64,000 nt of DNA, taken from Litorilinea aerophila (lineage in GTDB: Bacteria; Chloroflexota; Anaerolineae; Caldilineales; Caldilineaceae). Location: assembly GCF_006569185.2 (NCBI RefSeq), contig NZ_VIGC02000010.1, positions 141,670-205,669 of the forward strand. Reading direction: 5' to 3'. A model generated the notes under the pieces. That model saw only the letters and a program-made list of their open reading frames with translations. It made no database searches and was not told where the DNA came from. A program made the position numbers and the translations under genes. Shown piece by piece: positions 37,435 through 46,661 of the stretch (position 1 is the first letter of the stretch; the number at the start of each line of letters is the position of its first letter).

Positions 37435-37477
37435 AACGATACCAGTCAAACGATACCAGCCAAAACCATCCCAGTCA
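37435..37477 (+). repeat. Three imperfect tandem 14-15-nt repeats before the isomerase gene
   Basis: AACGATACCAGTCA, AACGATACCAGCCA and AAACCATCCCAGTCA stand head to tail just before the ribosome site of the isomerase gene. They could bind a regulator or merely be a local duplication. Confidence 0.6.
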
Positions 37478-37502
37478 GCAAATGAGTAAAGGAGAAGATA
37501 CC

Positions 37503-38924
37503 GTGAAACCTGTAACCCTGGGTCTCATCGTGGGGAATCGGGGCTTTTTCCCAAGCCACCTGTGCGAGACAGGCCGGGCAGAGGTGCTGCAGGTCCTCTC
37601 CGATGCCGGCATCAACGTGGTCACCCTCTCGCCCGAGGACACCACCTACGGCAGCATCGAAAGCCTGGAGGATGCCCGCAAGTGTGCCGAGCTCTTCGAC
37701 CAGCACCGCAAGGAGATCGACGGCGTCTTGGTCACCCTGCCCAACTTCGGCGACGAGCGGGCCATAGCCAACGCCCTGCGCTGGTCCGGCCTGAACGTGC
37801 CCGTCCTCATCCACGCCTTCCCCGACGACGCGGAAAACATGACCATCGCCGACCGGCGGGACAGCTTCTGCGGCAAGATGTCGGTCTGCAACAACCTGCG
37901 CCAGTACGGCATCCCCTACAGCCTGACCACCCTGCACACCGTCTCGCCCAGTCACCCTTCCTTCCAGCAGGACCTGGCCAACTTCGTCGCTACCTGCCGG
38001 GTCACCAGCAGCCTGCGGGGGCTGCGTCTGGGCGCCCTGGGCGCCCGCCCGGCCGCCTTCAACACCGTCCGCTACAGTGAGAAACTGTTGGAAGAGAACG
38101 GCATCAGTGTCGAGACGCTGGATCTCTTCGAGCTCTTCGGCTGGGTCAACGCCATGGCGGACGACGACCCGGCGGTCCAGGCCAAGCTTCAGGCCATCCA
38201 GGACTACGTACAGACGGCCAACGTGCCGGGCGATTCCCTGGTGAAGATGGCCAAGTTCGGCGTGGCCGTGGACAACTGGATGCAGGAGAACCGGCTGCAG
38301 GCTTCTGCCATCCAGTGCTGGACGGCCATGGAAGAGTTCTTCGGCGTGGTGCCCTGCACCCTTATGAGCATGATGAGCAACGACCTGATCCCCAGCGCCT
38401 GCGAGGTGGACATCATGGGCGCCCTGGCCATGTACGTCCTGGCCCAGGCCAGCCAGAAGCCCAGCGCCATTGTGGACTGGAACAACAACTACGGCGACGA
38501 TCCCGACAAGGGGGTGGTCTTCCACTGCAGCAACCTGCCCCGGGACATCTTCAAGCAGGAAGGGGAAGATCAGCCCAGCATGTTCTACCAGGAGATCATC
38601 GCCGGCACCGTGGGCGCCGAGAACACCTACGGCACCATCTACGGCCGCATCAACCCCAACGCCTTCACCTACCTGCGCATCAGCACCGATGACGGCACCG
38701 GCACCATGCGGGCCTATGTGGGCGAGGGCGAGTTCACCGACGATCCCCTGCTGACCTTTGGCGGCTACGGCGTGGTGCGGGTGCCCGAGTTCCAGAAGCT
38801 GCTCCAGTACATCTGCAACAACGGCTTCGAACATCATGTCTCGGTCAACCCCTCCCAGACAGCCGCCGCCGTCCACGAGGCCCTCACCAAGTACAAGGGT
38901 TGGGACGTCTACCGGCATAGCTGA
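37503..38924 (+). CDS. L-fucose/L-arabinose isomerase-family protein
   Basis: 473 aa, ketol isomerase of the FucI/AraA fold, proposed to turn an L-aldose into its ketose for the kinase encoded next. N-terminal region LGLIVGNRGFFPSHLCETGRAEVLQ; later GVLVTLPNFGDERAIANAL, WTAMEEFFGVVPCTLMSMM and CEVDIMGALAMYVLAQAS with Glu and Asp as likely metal ligands, and HCSNLPRDIF near the C-terminus. It is not a canonical AraA. With a ribulokinase and a ribulose-phosphate epimerase behind it, L-arabinose is the simplest substrate. Start GTG 37503 with AAAGGAG 8 nt upstream; the ATG at 37482 lacks one. Confidence 0.78.
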   Translation: MKPVTLGLIVGNRGFFPSHLCETGRAEVLQVLSDAGINVVTLSPEDTTYGSIESLEDARKCAELFDQHRKEIDGVLVTLPNFGDERAIANALRWSGLNVPVLIHAFPDDAENMTIADRRDSFCGKMSVCNNLRQYGIPYSLTTLHTVSPSHPSFQQDLANFVATCRVTSSLRGLRLGALGARPAAFNTVRYSEKLLEENGISVETLDLFELFGWVNAMADDDPAVQAKLQAIQDYVQTANVPGDSLVKMAKFGVAVDNWMQENRLQASAIQCWTAMEEFFGVVPCTLMSMMSNDLIPSACEVDIMGALAMYVLAQASQKPSAIVDWNNNYGDDPDKGVVFHCSNLPRDIFKQEGEDQPSMFYQEIIAGTVGAENTYGTIYGRINPNAFTYLRISTDDGTGTMRAYVGEGEFTDDPLLTFGGYGVVRVPEFQKLLQYICNNGFEHHVSVNPSQTAAAVHEALTKYKGWDVYRHS

Positions 38925-39023
38925 ACGACCGGAGGATTTGGGCCGAGATTCCCTTCCTGCCACCGATGGAGGCGGGTTTCCCGGGCTCCATCGGTGGCCC
39001 ATGACAGAATCAGGAGTGACTCA

Positions 39024-40718
39024 ATGAGCCCCAAGTACGCCATCGGCATCGATTTCGGTACCGAATCGGGCCGGGCGCTGCTGGTCGACGTGGCCGACGG
39101 CCGGGAGATCGCCACCGCGGTCTACGAATACGCCAACGGCGTGATCGACGAAGCCCTGCCGGAAAGCGGCGTTCGCCTGGAGCCCGACTGGGCCCTGCAA
39201 GATCCCGACGACTACATCCGCACCATCCAACAGACAGTGCCGGCCGTCCTCCAGGAGAGTGGCGTCAGCCCCGACGATGTCATCGGCATCGGCATCGATT
39301 TCACCGCCTGTACCATGCTCCCCACCACCGCCGACGGCACTCCCCTGGCCCGGCTGCCCCAGTTCCGCAACCGGCCCCACGCCTGGGTCAAGCTCTGGAA
39401 GCACCACGCAGCCCAGCCCGAGGCCGACCTCATCAACCAGGTAGCCCGGGAGCGGGGCGAGCCCTGGCTGGACCTCTACGGCGGCAAGATCTCGTCCGAA
39501 TGGTTCTTCAGCAAGGCCCTCCAGATCCTCCATGAGGATCCGGAAATCTACCACGCCGCCGACCGCCTCATCGAGGCGGCCGACTGGGTCATCTGGCAGT
39601 TGACCGGCCGGGAGACCCGCAACGCCTGCACCGCCGGCTACAAGGCCATCTGGCAAAAGGGCGAAGGCTTTCCCAGCCGGGATTACTTCGCCGCGCTCCA
39701 TCCCGAGTTCGCCGACATCGTGGACACCAAGATGAGCCGGGAGATCATGCCCCTGGGCGCCAGGGCCGGCGGCCTGACCGAGGAGGCCGCCCGCTGGACC
39801 GGGCTGCGGCCGGGGACCGCGGTGGCGGTGGCCAACGTGGACGCCCACGTCACTGTGCCTGCCGCCCAGGCCACGGAACCCGGCATCATGACCATCATCA
39901 TGGGCACCAGCAACTGCCACATGGTCCTGGGCACCGAGCGGGTGAAGGTGCCCGGCATGTGCGGCGTGGTGGAGGACGGCATCGTGCCCGGCTACTACGG
40001 CTACGAGGCGGGCCAGAGCGGCGTGGGCGACATCTTCGCCTGGTTTGTGGACCACGCGGTGCCGCCGGTCTACCATGAGGAAGCCCGGCGCCGGGGCGTC
40101 AACCTCCACAAATTGCTGGAGGAGGAGGCCGCCCGGCAGAAGCCAGGCCAACATGGCCTGCTGGCCCTGGACTGGTGGAACGGCAACCGCTCTACCCTGG
40201 TGGACGCGGAGCTGAGCGGCTTGCTGGTGGGCGCCACCCTGGCCACCACCGCACCCGACATCTACCGGGCCCTGCTGGAGTCCACGGCCTACGGCACCCG
40301 GGAGATCATCGAAGCCTTCACCCGCAACGGCGTCCCGGTCAACCGCATCGTGGCTGCCGGCGGCCTGCCCGACCGCAACCCCCTGCTCATGCAGATCTAC
40401 GCGGATGTCACCAACCGGGAGTTCCGGGTGGTGCGCAGCGCGCTGGCCGGGGCCCTGGGCGCGGCCATGCACGGCGCGGTGGCCGCGGGGCCCGAGGCCG
40501 GCGGCTATGCCGACATCTTCGAGGCCTCCCGCCGCATGGGCGGCCTCAAGGATGTGGTCTATCGGCCCATCCCGGAGCACGTGGCCGTCTACGACCGCCT
40601 CTACGCGGACTACAGCACCCTGTACGACTATTTCGGCCGCGGCCACAACGACGTCATGAAACGGCTGCGCGCCCTGCGCCGGGAAGTATTGACTGGCTCC
40701 GGGGAGAGCGCATCCTGA
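39024..40718 (+). CDS. Ribulokinase-like FGGY carbohydrate kinase
   Basis: 564 aa, the length of AraB. Phosphorylates L-ribulose (or a close ketose) with ATP. N-terminal phosphate-binding [17 protein letters not shown], then [34 protein letters not shown], and [26 protein letters not shown] in the C-terminal lobe. The [10 protein letters not shown]...[13 protein letters not shown] pattern matches ribulokinases better than xylulo- or glycerol kinases. ATG 39024 follows AGGAGTGA. Flanked by the isomerase and the epimerase. Confidence 0.87.
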   Translation: MSPKYAIGIDFGTESGRALLVDVADGREIATAVYEYANGVIDEALPESGVRLEPDWALQDPDDYIRTIQQTVPAVLQESGVSPDDVIGIGIDFTACTMLPTTADGTPLARLPQFRNRPHAWVKLWKHHAAQPEADLINQVARERGEPWLDLYGGKISSEWFFSKALQILHEDPEIYHAADRLIEAADWVIWQLTGRETRNACTAGYKAIWQKGEGFPSRDYFAALHPEFADIVDTKMSREIMPLGARAGGLTEEAARWTGLRPGTAVAVANVDAHVTVPAAQATEPGIMTIIMGTSNCHMVLGTERVKVPGMCGVVEDGIVPGYYGYEAGQSGVGDIFAWFVDHAVPPVYHEEARRRGVNLHKLLEEEAARQKPGQHGLLALDWWNGNRSTLVDAELSGLLVGATLATTAPDIYRALLESTAYGTREIIEAFTRNGVPVNRIVAAGGLPDRNPLLMQIYADVTNREFRVVRSALAGALGAAMHGAVAAGPEAGGYADIFEASRRMGGLKDVVYRPIPEHVAVYDRLYADYSTLYDYFGRGHNDVMKRLRALRREVLTGSGESAS

Positions 40719-40742
40719 GACCAGACAGGATTTGAGCATCCC

Positions 40743-41384
40743 ATGTTGGACGCACTGAAAGAAGAACTCTGGAAACTCCATCTCATGTTGCCCAAAGAGG
40801 GGCTGGTCACGTGGACCTCTGGCAACATCAGCGCCCGGGATCCGGAGAGTGGCTACGTGGTCATCAAGCCCAGCGGCGTCATGTACGACGAACTGCGGCC
40901 GGAGGATCACGTGGTGCTGGATCTGGAGGGGACGGTGGTGGAAGGGCATCTCAAGCCGTCGTCGGACACGGCCAGCCACCTCTACATATACCGGCACCGT
41001 CCCGACATCAACGGCATTGTCCACACCCATTCGCCCTACGCCACCGCCTTTGCCGCGCTGGGGCGCTCCATTCCCGTCTACCTGACCGCCATTGCCGACG
41101 AGTTCGGCGGCCCCATTCCCTGTGCCGGGTTCGCGCTCATCGGCGGGGAAGAGATCGGCCGACAGGTGGTGGAGCACATCGGCCAGTCGCCTGCTGTGCT
41201 CCTGAAGAACCACGGCGTCTTCACCGTGGGCAAGACGGCCCGGGCAGCGCTGAAGGCGGCGGTCATGGTGGAGGACGTGGCCCGCACCGTGCACCTGGCC
41301 CTCCAGCTGGGCCAACCCCAGGAGATCGACCCCGAGGCGGTGGCGAAGCTGCACCACCGCTACACCCACGTGTATGGGCAGTAG
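40743..41384 (+). CDS. L-ribulose-5-phosphate 4-epimerase / class II aldolase family
   Basis: 213 aa. Would convert L-ribulose 5-phosphate to D-xylulose 5-phosphate, feeding the pentose phosphate pathway. Seen: TSGNISARDPESGYVVIKPSGVMYDEL, HSPYATAFAALGRSIPVY with the zinc His pair at HTHS, and LKNHGVFTVGKTARAALKAAVMVEDVART. The class II aldolase family also contains fuculose- and rhamnulose-phosphate aldolases; the ribulokinase next door favours epimerase. Last gene of the operon, followed by a GC-rich hairpin. Confidence 0.83.
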   Translation: MLDALKEELWKLHLMLPKEGLVTWTSGNISARDPESGYVVIKPSGVMYDELRPEDHVVLDLEGTVVEGHLKPSSDTASHLYIYRHRPDINGIVHTHSPYATAFAALGRSIPVYLTAIADEFGGPIPCAGFALIGGEEIGRQVVEHIGQSPAVLLKNHGVFTVGKTARAALKAAVMVEDVARTVHLALQLGQPQEIDPEAVAKLHHRYTHVYGQ

Positions 41385-41410
41385 GAACCGGCACCACGCC
41401 GGTTGAAGAA

Positions 41411-41452
41411 CCTCAGGGGCGGCCGGTTGATTCCCGGTCGCCCCTGGGGTTG
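41411..41452. terminator. GC-rich hairpin between convergent sugar operon and sensor kinase
   Basis: CCTCAGGGGCG pairs with CGCCCCTGGGG around an inner CCGGTTGATTCCCGG region; GCTTTT follows about 8 nt later on the plus strand. Moderate terminator for the converging transcripts. Confidence 0.55.
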
Positions 41453-41465
41453 CCCGCTTTTCCCC

Positions 41466-44345
41466 TCAGCCGCCGTTCAGCGACTCGATCAGCGCCAGCA
41501 ACCCCTCTTCATCGAAGGCGTCGGCCATCTGCTGCACCCGCTCGGCCAGCGGGCGGCAGCGGGGATCGGCCTGGGCCAGCTCTTGGGCGTAGCGGCTCAG
41601 GGTTGGCAATTCCCCTTTCCAGGCCAGGTCGAGCATGACGGCCACCTGTTCCCGGGTCACCAGCCTGCGCCAGGCGCTTTGGGTGGCGCCATCCTCCCGG
41701 TGCACGCGGGGTGCCGACACTTCTCGCGTTCCCGTCCGGGTTGCGCCGGGGGCTGCCTCCGGCGTGGTGCCGACCGTGGGTAGCTCCAGGGTCACGGTGA
41801 ACGTACTGCCCTGGCCCGGCTGGCTCTCCACCTCCAGGCTTCCGCCCATCAGGTGGACCAGGTGCTGGCTGATGGCCAGGCCGAGGCCGACGCCCTGGGC
41901 GCGCAGGGTGGGGTGATCCCCCTGTTCGAAGGGGCGGAAAATGCGTTCCATCTCCTGAGGGGACATGCCAATGCCGGTGTCCTCCACCTGGAAGCGCAGC
42001 CGCGCCACCGGGGGCGATGTGCCCGGGGCTGTGTCCTCTGCCTCTCCGGCGGCGCGCCCGGCCGGCTGCTGTGTCAGCGCCTCCACCCGGAAGATGACTC
42101 TGCCCCGCTCGGTGAACTTGATGGCGTTTTCAATGAGGTTGATCAAGACCTGGCGCAGGCGCTTGGCGTCCCCATGGACCTGGGCCGGCAACCCCGGCGA
42201 CGGGCTGTAGACGAGGGTGACCTCTGGCTTCTCCTGGATGCGGATGCGGAAGATCTCCACGATCCCCTCCAGGAAGGAAGTCAGGTCGAAGTTGGTGGGG
42301 TAGAGCTCCAGGCGCTGGGCCTCAATGCGGGAGAGGTCCAGGATGTCGCTGATCAGGGTGAGGAGATGGTCGCCGCTGTCCCGGATGGACCGGGCGGCGT
42401 TGCGCTGAAAGGGCGTGAGGGATTCGTCCTGGCACAGGAGGTGGGCGTATCCCAGAATCGCATTCAGGGGCGTGCGCAGCTCGTGGCTCATGCGGGCCAG
42501 GAAGTCGCTCTTGGCCTGGTTGGCCGCTTCTGCCTGCTTCTTGGCCCGATCCAGCTCCACGGCCCGCTGTTGGGTCTGCTCTAGCAGGCGCCGGTTCTCG
42601 ATGGCCACGGATAACTGTACCAGCAGGGATGCATAGGGCCGGATCTCCTGCTCAGAAAATTCGTATGGCTCGTCCCCTTCCAGCAAGAGGACGCCGATCT
42701 GTTGCTCCTGGCGCCACAGGGGCAGGACGGCCATGGCCCGAATGTGCAGCCGCTCGGCGACGGCGTGGGTCGCCGGATCGGTGCGGGGATCCTGGAGCAG
42801 GTCGTTGAAAAAGAGGGGCTCCCGGGAGCGCAGCAGGTCGATGAGCTCCAGGTCGGCTCGCAGGTAGCGGGTGCCGGGGGGACTGGGCGGCGTGCCGCGG
42901 CCGCTGTACCAGTTGGCAATGACCGTCATGCCTGTCACCTGCCCCTGGTCGCTAAACTCGAACAGGTTGAGGACGGCCCGGTTGATCACCGGGATGTTGC
43001 CTCCCTCCACCACTTCAGCCACCAGATCGGACAGATCCCGCGCGGACATGACGCCCTGGCTGATCCGGTAGAGCCGCTCCAGGTTGTCGATGGTCTCCTG
43101 CAGGCGGTGGGTCATGCTGTTGAACGCGGCGGCCAGGCGTCCGATTTCGTCGTTGGATTCCACCGGCGCCCGGAAGTCCAGATCGCCGACGCTGATGCGT
43201 TGGGCCGCGGCGTGCAGCCGCTGGACCGGACCGCTGATGCTCCGTTGGAAGATGTTGATCATGACCAGGCCCAGCACCAGGGAAAGCAGCCCGCCGAGGA
43301 TGGTCTGCACCTGCATCATCCACAGGCGCTGTTTCCCCACGTTCAGGTCCCGCTGGATCAGCCGCTGCTGTTCATCCGCGATGCGGGTGAGCAGGGTGAG
43401 CATTTCCTCGGCCTGGGGGGCTGCCTGGGTGGTAAAGAGGTAGAGGTCCTCGTAGTTGCGTTCGCCCTCGGCGGCGGCAAAGACCGTTTCAGAGAGGCTG
43501 AGGAGCTCCCTGCGCAGGCGGCGGATTTCCGTCACGATGGCCACTTGCTCGGGCTGCAGGCGATCCAGGCGACGCTCCAGCTCGCCCAGGGTGTTGCTGT
43601 TGGCCACCAGGTTGTCGGCGTAGCCGAATTTGAAGGCCAGGTCGCCGGTGATGGCGTATGCCCGCAGGTTGGTGGTCATGGCCTGGAGCGAGTTGCGGAA
43701 ATCCAGCATCAGGGAGAGCAGGGCCTGGTTGTCGGCCGAGGGCGGGTGTGTTTCCTGGCTGGCACTCAGCTGTTCCAGGTGGCGGAGCAACTCGGCGGCC
43801 AGGGGTCGAACCTGGGTGGCCTCGATGCGCAGGGCAGGGCGATTCTCCAGGGGGTTGTCGTGCAGTTGGAAGAGCTGTTGGGGAATGGGTGCCCATGTCT
43901 CGAAGATGGCGACCAGCGCCTGTAGCCGCTCAACATCCTCTGGGTTGGTCCAATGGGCAGAGAGCTCCTGGAGCTGGGCCAGGTTGTTCTCGAAGCGTTC
44001 CCGAGCTTTGTTGTAGTCGTCGATGTTCTGCAGGTCGCCCAGCACCAGGTAGCCCCGGATGGCCGCCTGCATCCGCAACAGGTTGGAGAGGGCCTGGGCG
44101 GAGGCCAGGGCCGAAGGCACCCGCACATCTTCTGTGACATCGATGAGGGCGGTCGCCTGCCCACCCACCGAGAAGATGAGGGCCACGATCAGCAGCAACA
44201 CCAGCATGAGAATGCCAAACCCGATGTTAAGCTTGGCGCCGATGCCCAGGTTGCGAAAAGCCGTTCGCCCCCTCTCCCAGAACGGTGGCGCGGTTCGCGA
44301 CTGCGAGCGTTGCGTGGCTGCGGACGTGGGTTGAGAAGTGGACAT
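41466..44345 (-). CDS. Membrane histidine kinase with HAMP and GAF domains
   Basis: 959 aa sensor. Membrane segment 1 at about residues 41-63, a long extracytoplasmic helical domain to about residue 350, membrane segment 2 (LGGLLSLVLGLVMINIF), HAMP (RSISGPVQRLHAAAQRISVGDL), a GAF-like domain (about 440-600), HisKA with the phosphorylated His in ARMSHELRTPLNAILGY, and HATPase with NLIENAIKF, VEDTGIGMS and GVGLGLAIS. The last 100 residues are a helical extension with DPRCRPLAERVQQMADAFDEEGLLAL. It begins 16 nt after the binding-protein gene, so the two may sense together. Confidence 0.9.
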   Translation of the reverse strand: MSTSQPTSAATQRSQSRTAPPFWERGRTAFRNLGIGAKLNIGFGILMLVLLLIVALIFSVGGQATALIDVTEDVRVPSALASAQALSNLLRMQAAIRGYLVLGDLQNIDDYNKARERFENNLAQLQELSAHWTNPEDVERLQALVAIFETWAPIPQQLFQLHDNPLENRPALRIEATQVRPLAAELLRHLEQLSASQETHPPSADNQALLSLMLDFRNSLQAMTTNLRAYAITGDLAFKFGYADNLVANSNTLGELERRLDRLQPEQVAIVTEIRRLRRELLSLSETVFAAAEGERNYEDLYLFTTQAAPQAEEMLTLLTRIADEQQRLIQRDLNVGKQRLWMMQVQTILGGLLSLVLGLVMINIFQRSISGPVQRLHAAAQRISVGDLDFRAPVESNDEIGRLAAAFNSMTHRLQETIDNLERLYRISQGVMSARDLSDLVAEVVEGGNIPVINRAVLNLFEFSDQGQVTGMTVIANWYSGRGTPPSPPGTRYLRADLELIDLLRSREPLFFNDLLQDPRTDPATHAVAERLHIRAMAVLPLWRQEQQIGVLLLEGDEPYEFSEQEIRPYASLLVQLSVAIENRRLLEQTQQRAVELDRAKKQAEAANQAKSDFLARMSHELRTPLNAILGYAHLLCQDESLTPFQRNAARSIRDSGDHLLTLISDILDLSRIEAQRLELYPTNFDLTSFLEGIVEIFRIRIQEKPEVTLVYSPSPGLPAQVHGDAKRLRQVLINLIENAIKFTERGRVIFRVEALTQQPAGRAAGEAEDTAPGTSPPVARLRFQVEDTGIGMSPQEMERIFRPFEQGDHPTLRAQGVGLGLAISQHLVHLMGGSLEVESQPGQGSTFTVTLELPTVGTTPEAAPGATRTGTREVSAPRVHREDGATQSAWRRLVTREQVAVMLDLAWKGELPTLSRYAQELAQADPRCRPLAERVQQMADAFDEEGLLALIESLNGG

Positions 44346-44361
44346 AAGCGCAGTGCACTCC

Positions 44362-45882
44362 CTACCTGGGGTATCCCAGACGGATCAGCTCGGCATCAGC
44401 GGCCTGGGCGGCCTGCTCCAGCGCGGCGCCGGGCGACAGTTCGCCTGTGATGGCTTTGTGGAGGTAGGGCGCGATGATGTCGCGCAGGCGCGCGTGGAAG
44501 GGGAAGGGTGGAGACCCCTTGAAGAGATGGCCGTACTTTTTCATCAGGGAATAGTACCCGTCCATGTGCCTGTTCTGTTCTTGCACCAGTGGATCGTCGA
44601 AAGTGGACAGGTGCACGACGCGGCCGCTGGCCACGGCCCACTGGGGCTGGATGGCCGGCTGTCCCAGATACTGAAGCCAGAGCAGGGCGGCTTCCTTGTG
44701 CCGAGAGGCAACGGGGATGCCAAAGGCGGCCCCGTCGTAGTAGCCGATGTTGCCCATGCCCACCGTGGCGTCCTCGATCACGCCGGCCGCAGTGGGGGGA
44801 AGGGCGACGCCCACCTTGCCCACCACCTGGGATCGGGCCGGGTCGGTGGCGAGGGCGGCCACGTATTCGCCGTACACCCAACCCTGGGCTGCCCGTCCCG
44901 CGGCGAATGTTTCAAAGACATCTTTCCAGTTGCTGTGGCGGGCTTCTGGCGGGGCATCGTCGAGCAGGCCCACCCAAAAGGCCAGGGCATCCTTGGCCTG
45001 CTGGCTGTCCAGCCGTCCGCCGTGGGCCTCGGTGGCCCGGTAGGTTTCCAGGTTGATGCCCCAGTTGTAGATGCCAAATGCCGGCGCGATGGTCTCGAAA
45101 AATTCGTAGAAAGGGGCGATGTCCCCCACGGCTGCCTGAACCGTCGTCCCCCACAGGGGAAGCTGCCGCGCCTGTCCGTAGCGGGTGAAGAAGTCGGCAA
45201 TATCCTGGTACTGTTGGAAGGTGACCGCCGGCGCCAGGGGATATCGGTACTCGGTCTCGAACGCCGCCCGAATCACGGGATCCTCAAAGAGGTCCTTGCG
45301 GTAGAGGTAGACCTTGATGAAGGCTTCGATGGGGACCCCGTAGAGGTCGCCTGTGGCGGGATCCCGGAACTCGTTGATGAAATTGGTGAAGTCCCGCAGG
45401 TTGAAGAGGGGGACAACCAGGTGGGCCTGGTCCGCCATCAGTTGCGTCAGGTTGGTGAGGTAACCGTCCTCCAGGAAGCTGTAGATGGAATCCTGTTCCA
45501 CGTAGACGAAGTCGTACCGGTCGCCACCTGCGGCGATGGCCTGCTCGATGGCAGGCAGCGTATCGATCTCCAGCTCGACCTGGATGCCCGTTTCCGCGGT
45601 GAAGGCAGGCGCCAGCACCTCCTGGATGTAGAGGGACGGGGGGCTGTTCTCGCTGATCCCCCGCAGGACGACCCCCTGGTAGGGGCGGGCCACATCCGCC
45701 CAGGCGAAGGTCGTCGCCTCTGGGGTGAAGGGCGAAAGCAAGGGGGGAGACGCATCTGACCCGGGCAGCCCAGGGGGCGCGACAAAGTTCCCGCCCGCGC
45801 ATGCGGCCAGGAGGAGCAGGTTCATCCACAGGATGCCCAGGATGAACCGGACACTGCCAGGTTTGCCGTCGATGCCACTCAT
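44362..45882 (-). CDS. Orphan sugar-binding lipoprotein in a signalling operon
   Basis: 506 aa family-1 solute-binding protein. Signal ILGILWMNLLLLAAC with the lipobox Cys near residue 28. The mature part holds TAETGIQVELEIDTLPAIEQAI, LYGVPIEAFIKVYLYRKDLFEDP and GYYDGAAFGIPVASRHKEAALLWLQYL. No permease genes adjoin it; the neighbours are a response regulator (45 nt upstream) and a histidine kinase (16 nt downstream). The likely job is to present a ligand to the kinase rather than to a transporter, but supply of the ABC permeases at 49012-50720 is also possible. Confidence 0.82.
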   Translation of the reverse strand: MSGIDGKPGSVRFILGILWMNLLLLAACAGGNFVAPPGLPGSDASPPLLSPFTPEATTFAWADVARPYQGVVLRGISENSPPSLYIQEVLAPAFTAETGIQVELEIDTLPAIEQAIAAGGDRYDFVYVEQDSIYSFLEDGYLTNLTQLMADQAHLVVPLFNLRDFTNFINEFRDPATGDLYGVPIEAFIKVYLYRKDLFEDPVIRAAFETEYRYPLAPAVTFQQYQDIADFFTRYGQARQLPLWGTTVQAAVGDIAPFYEFFETIAPAFGIYNWGINLETYRATEAHGGRLDSQQAKDALAFWVGLLDDAPPEARHSNWKDVFETFAAGRAAQGWVYGEYVAALATDPARSQVVGKVGVALPPTAAGVIEDATVGMGNIGYYDGAAFGIPVASRHKEAALLWLQYLGQPAIQPQWAVASGRVVHLSTFDDPLVQEQNRHMDGYYSLMKKYGHLFKGSPPFPFHARLRDIIAPYLHKAITGELSPGAALEQAAQAADAELIRLGYPR

Positions 45883-45927
45883 AGGCCGATGGATCCCGGG
45901 CCGGGCTTCCCTGGGCCGAAGGTAGAC

Positions 45928-46584
45928 TCAGGGCTCCAGGCTGATGATGCCTTTGCGTAAGGCGAATTTGATCAGCTCCGTCATGCTGTTGATTTCCAGC
46001 TTCTGCATGATGTTCATGCGGTGTACGCCCACCGTCTTGACGCTGATATGCAGTTGGGTGGCGATCTCGTTGGCCGAATATCCCTCGGCCAGCAGTTGGA
46101 GCACTTCTCGCTCCCGCTCGGTCAGCGTTGCCAGGTTGTCGGTTTTGGTGGGCGCCGCGTGGCGGACGTACTCTTCGATCACCGTGCGGGAAATGGCCGG
46201 GCTGAGGAAGGATTGGCCCCCATGCACGGCCCGGATGGCTTCCACCAGGTCGGTCGGTGCGGTCTGCTTGACCAGATACCCTGCCGCGCCGGCCTGGAGA
46301 AACTGGAAAATATATTCCTCGTTGGTGTGCATGGTGAGGATGATCACCCGGATCTCCGGCAGGCGCTTCTTGATCTGGCGCAGAGCCTCCAACCCGTTGA
46401 GCAAGGGCATGGTGTGGTCCATGAGGATGATGTCCGGGCGCAGTTGCTCTGCCATTTCCACGGCTTCCCGCCCATTTTCGGCCTCGCCCACCACTTCGAA
46501 GGAGGGTTCTCGGTCGAGCAGCAGGCGAATGCCTTTGCGCACAATGGTATGATCTTCGGCCAGCAAGATGCGAATTTTCGCCAT
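45928..46584 (-). CDS. NarL/LuxR-family response regulator
   Basis: 218 aa. Receiver domain KIRILLAEDHTIVRKGIRLLLD with the phosphorylated Asp in DIILMDHTMPLLNG and the conserved Lys in GYLVKQTAP. The LuxR helix-turn-helix is TLTEREREVLQLLAEGYSANEIATQLHISVKTVGVHRMNIMQKL. ATG 46584 gives the expected start; the frame open to 46665 overlaps the kinase gene. It is 77 nt after the receiver-kinase gene, its probable partner. Confidence 0.92.
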   Translation of the reverse strand: MAKIRILLAEDHTIVRKGIRLLLDREPSFEVVGEAENGREAVEMAEQLRPDIILMDHTMPLLNGLEALRQIKKRLPEIRVIILTMHTNEEYIFQFLQAGAAGYLVKQTAPTDLVEAIRAVHGGQSFLSPAISRTVIEEYVRHAAPTKTDNLATLTEREREVLQLLAEGYSANEIATQLHISVKTVGVHRMNIMQKLEINSMTELIKFALRKGIISLEP

Positions 46585-46661
46585 TGCGTTCACCCCCGAA
46601 TGGGTTCCCCTGGGTGGAAGGAGCGGGAGCTGCCGCCCGATCGGTGGCGGGGCGCCCGTCC

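Noticed and set aside
38994..39023. Upstream start for the ribulokinase-like gene
   Set aside because: The ATG at 39024 has AGGAGTGA in front and begins right at the FGGY domain.
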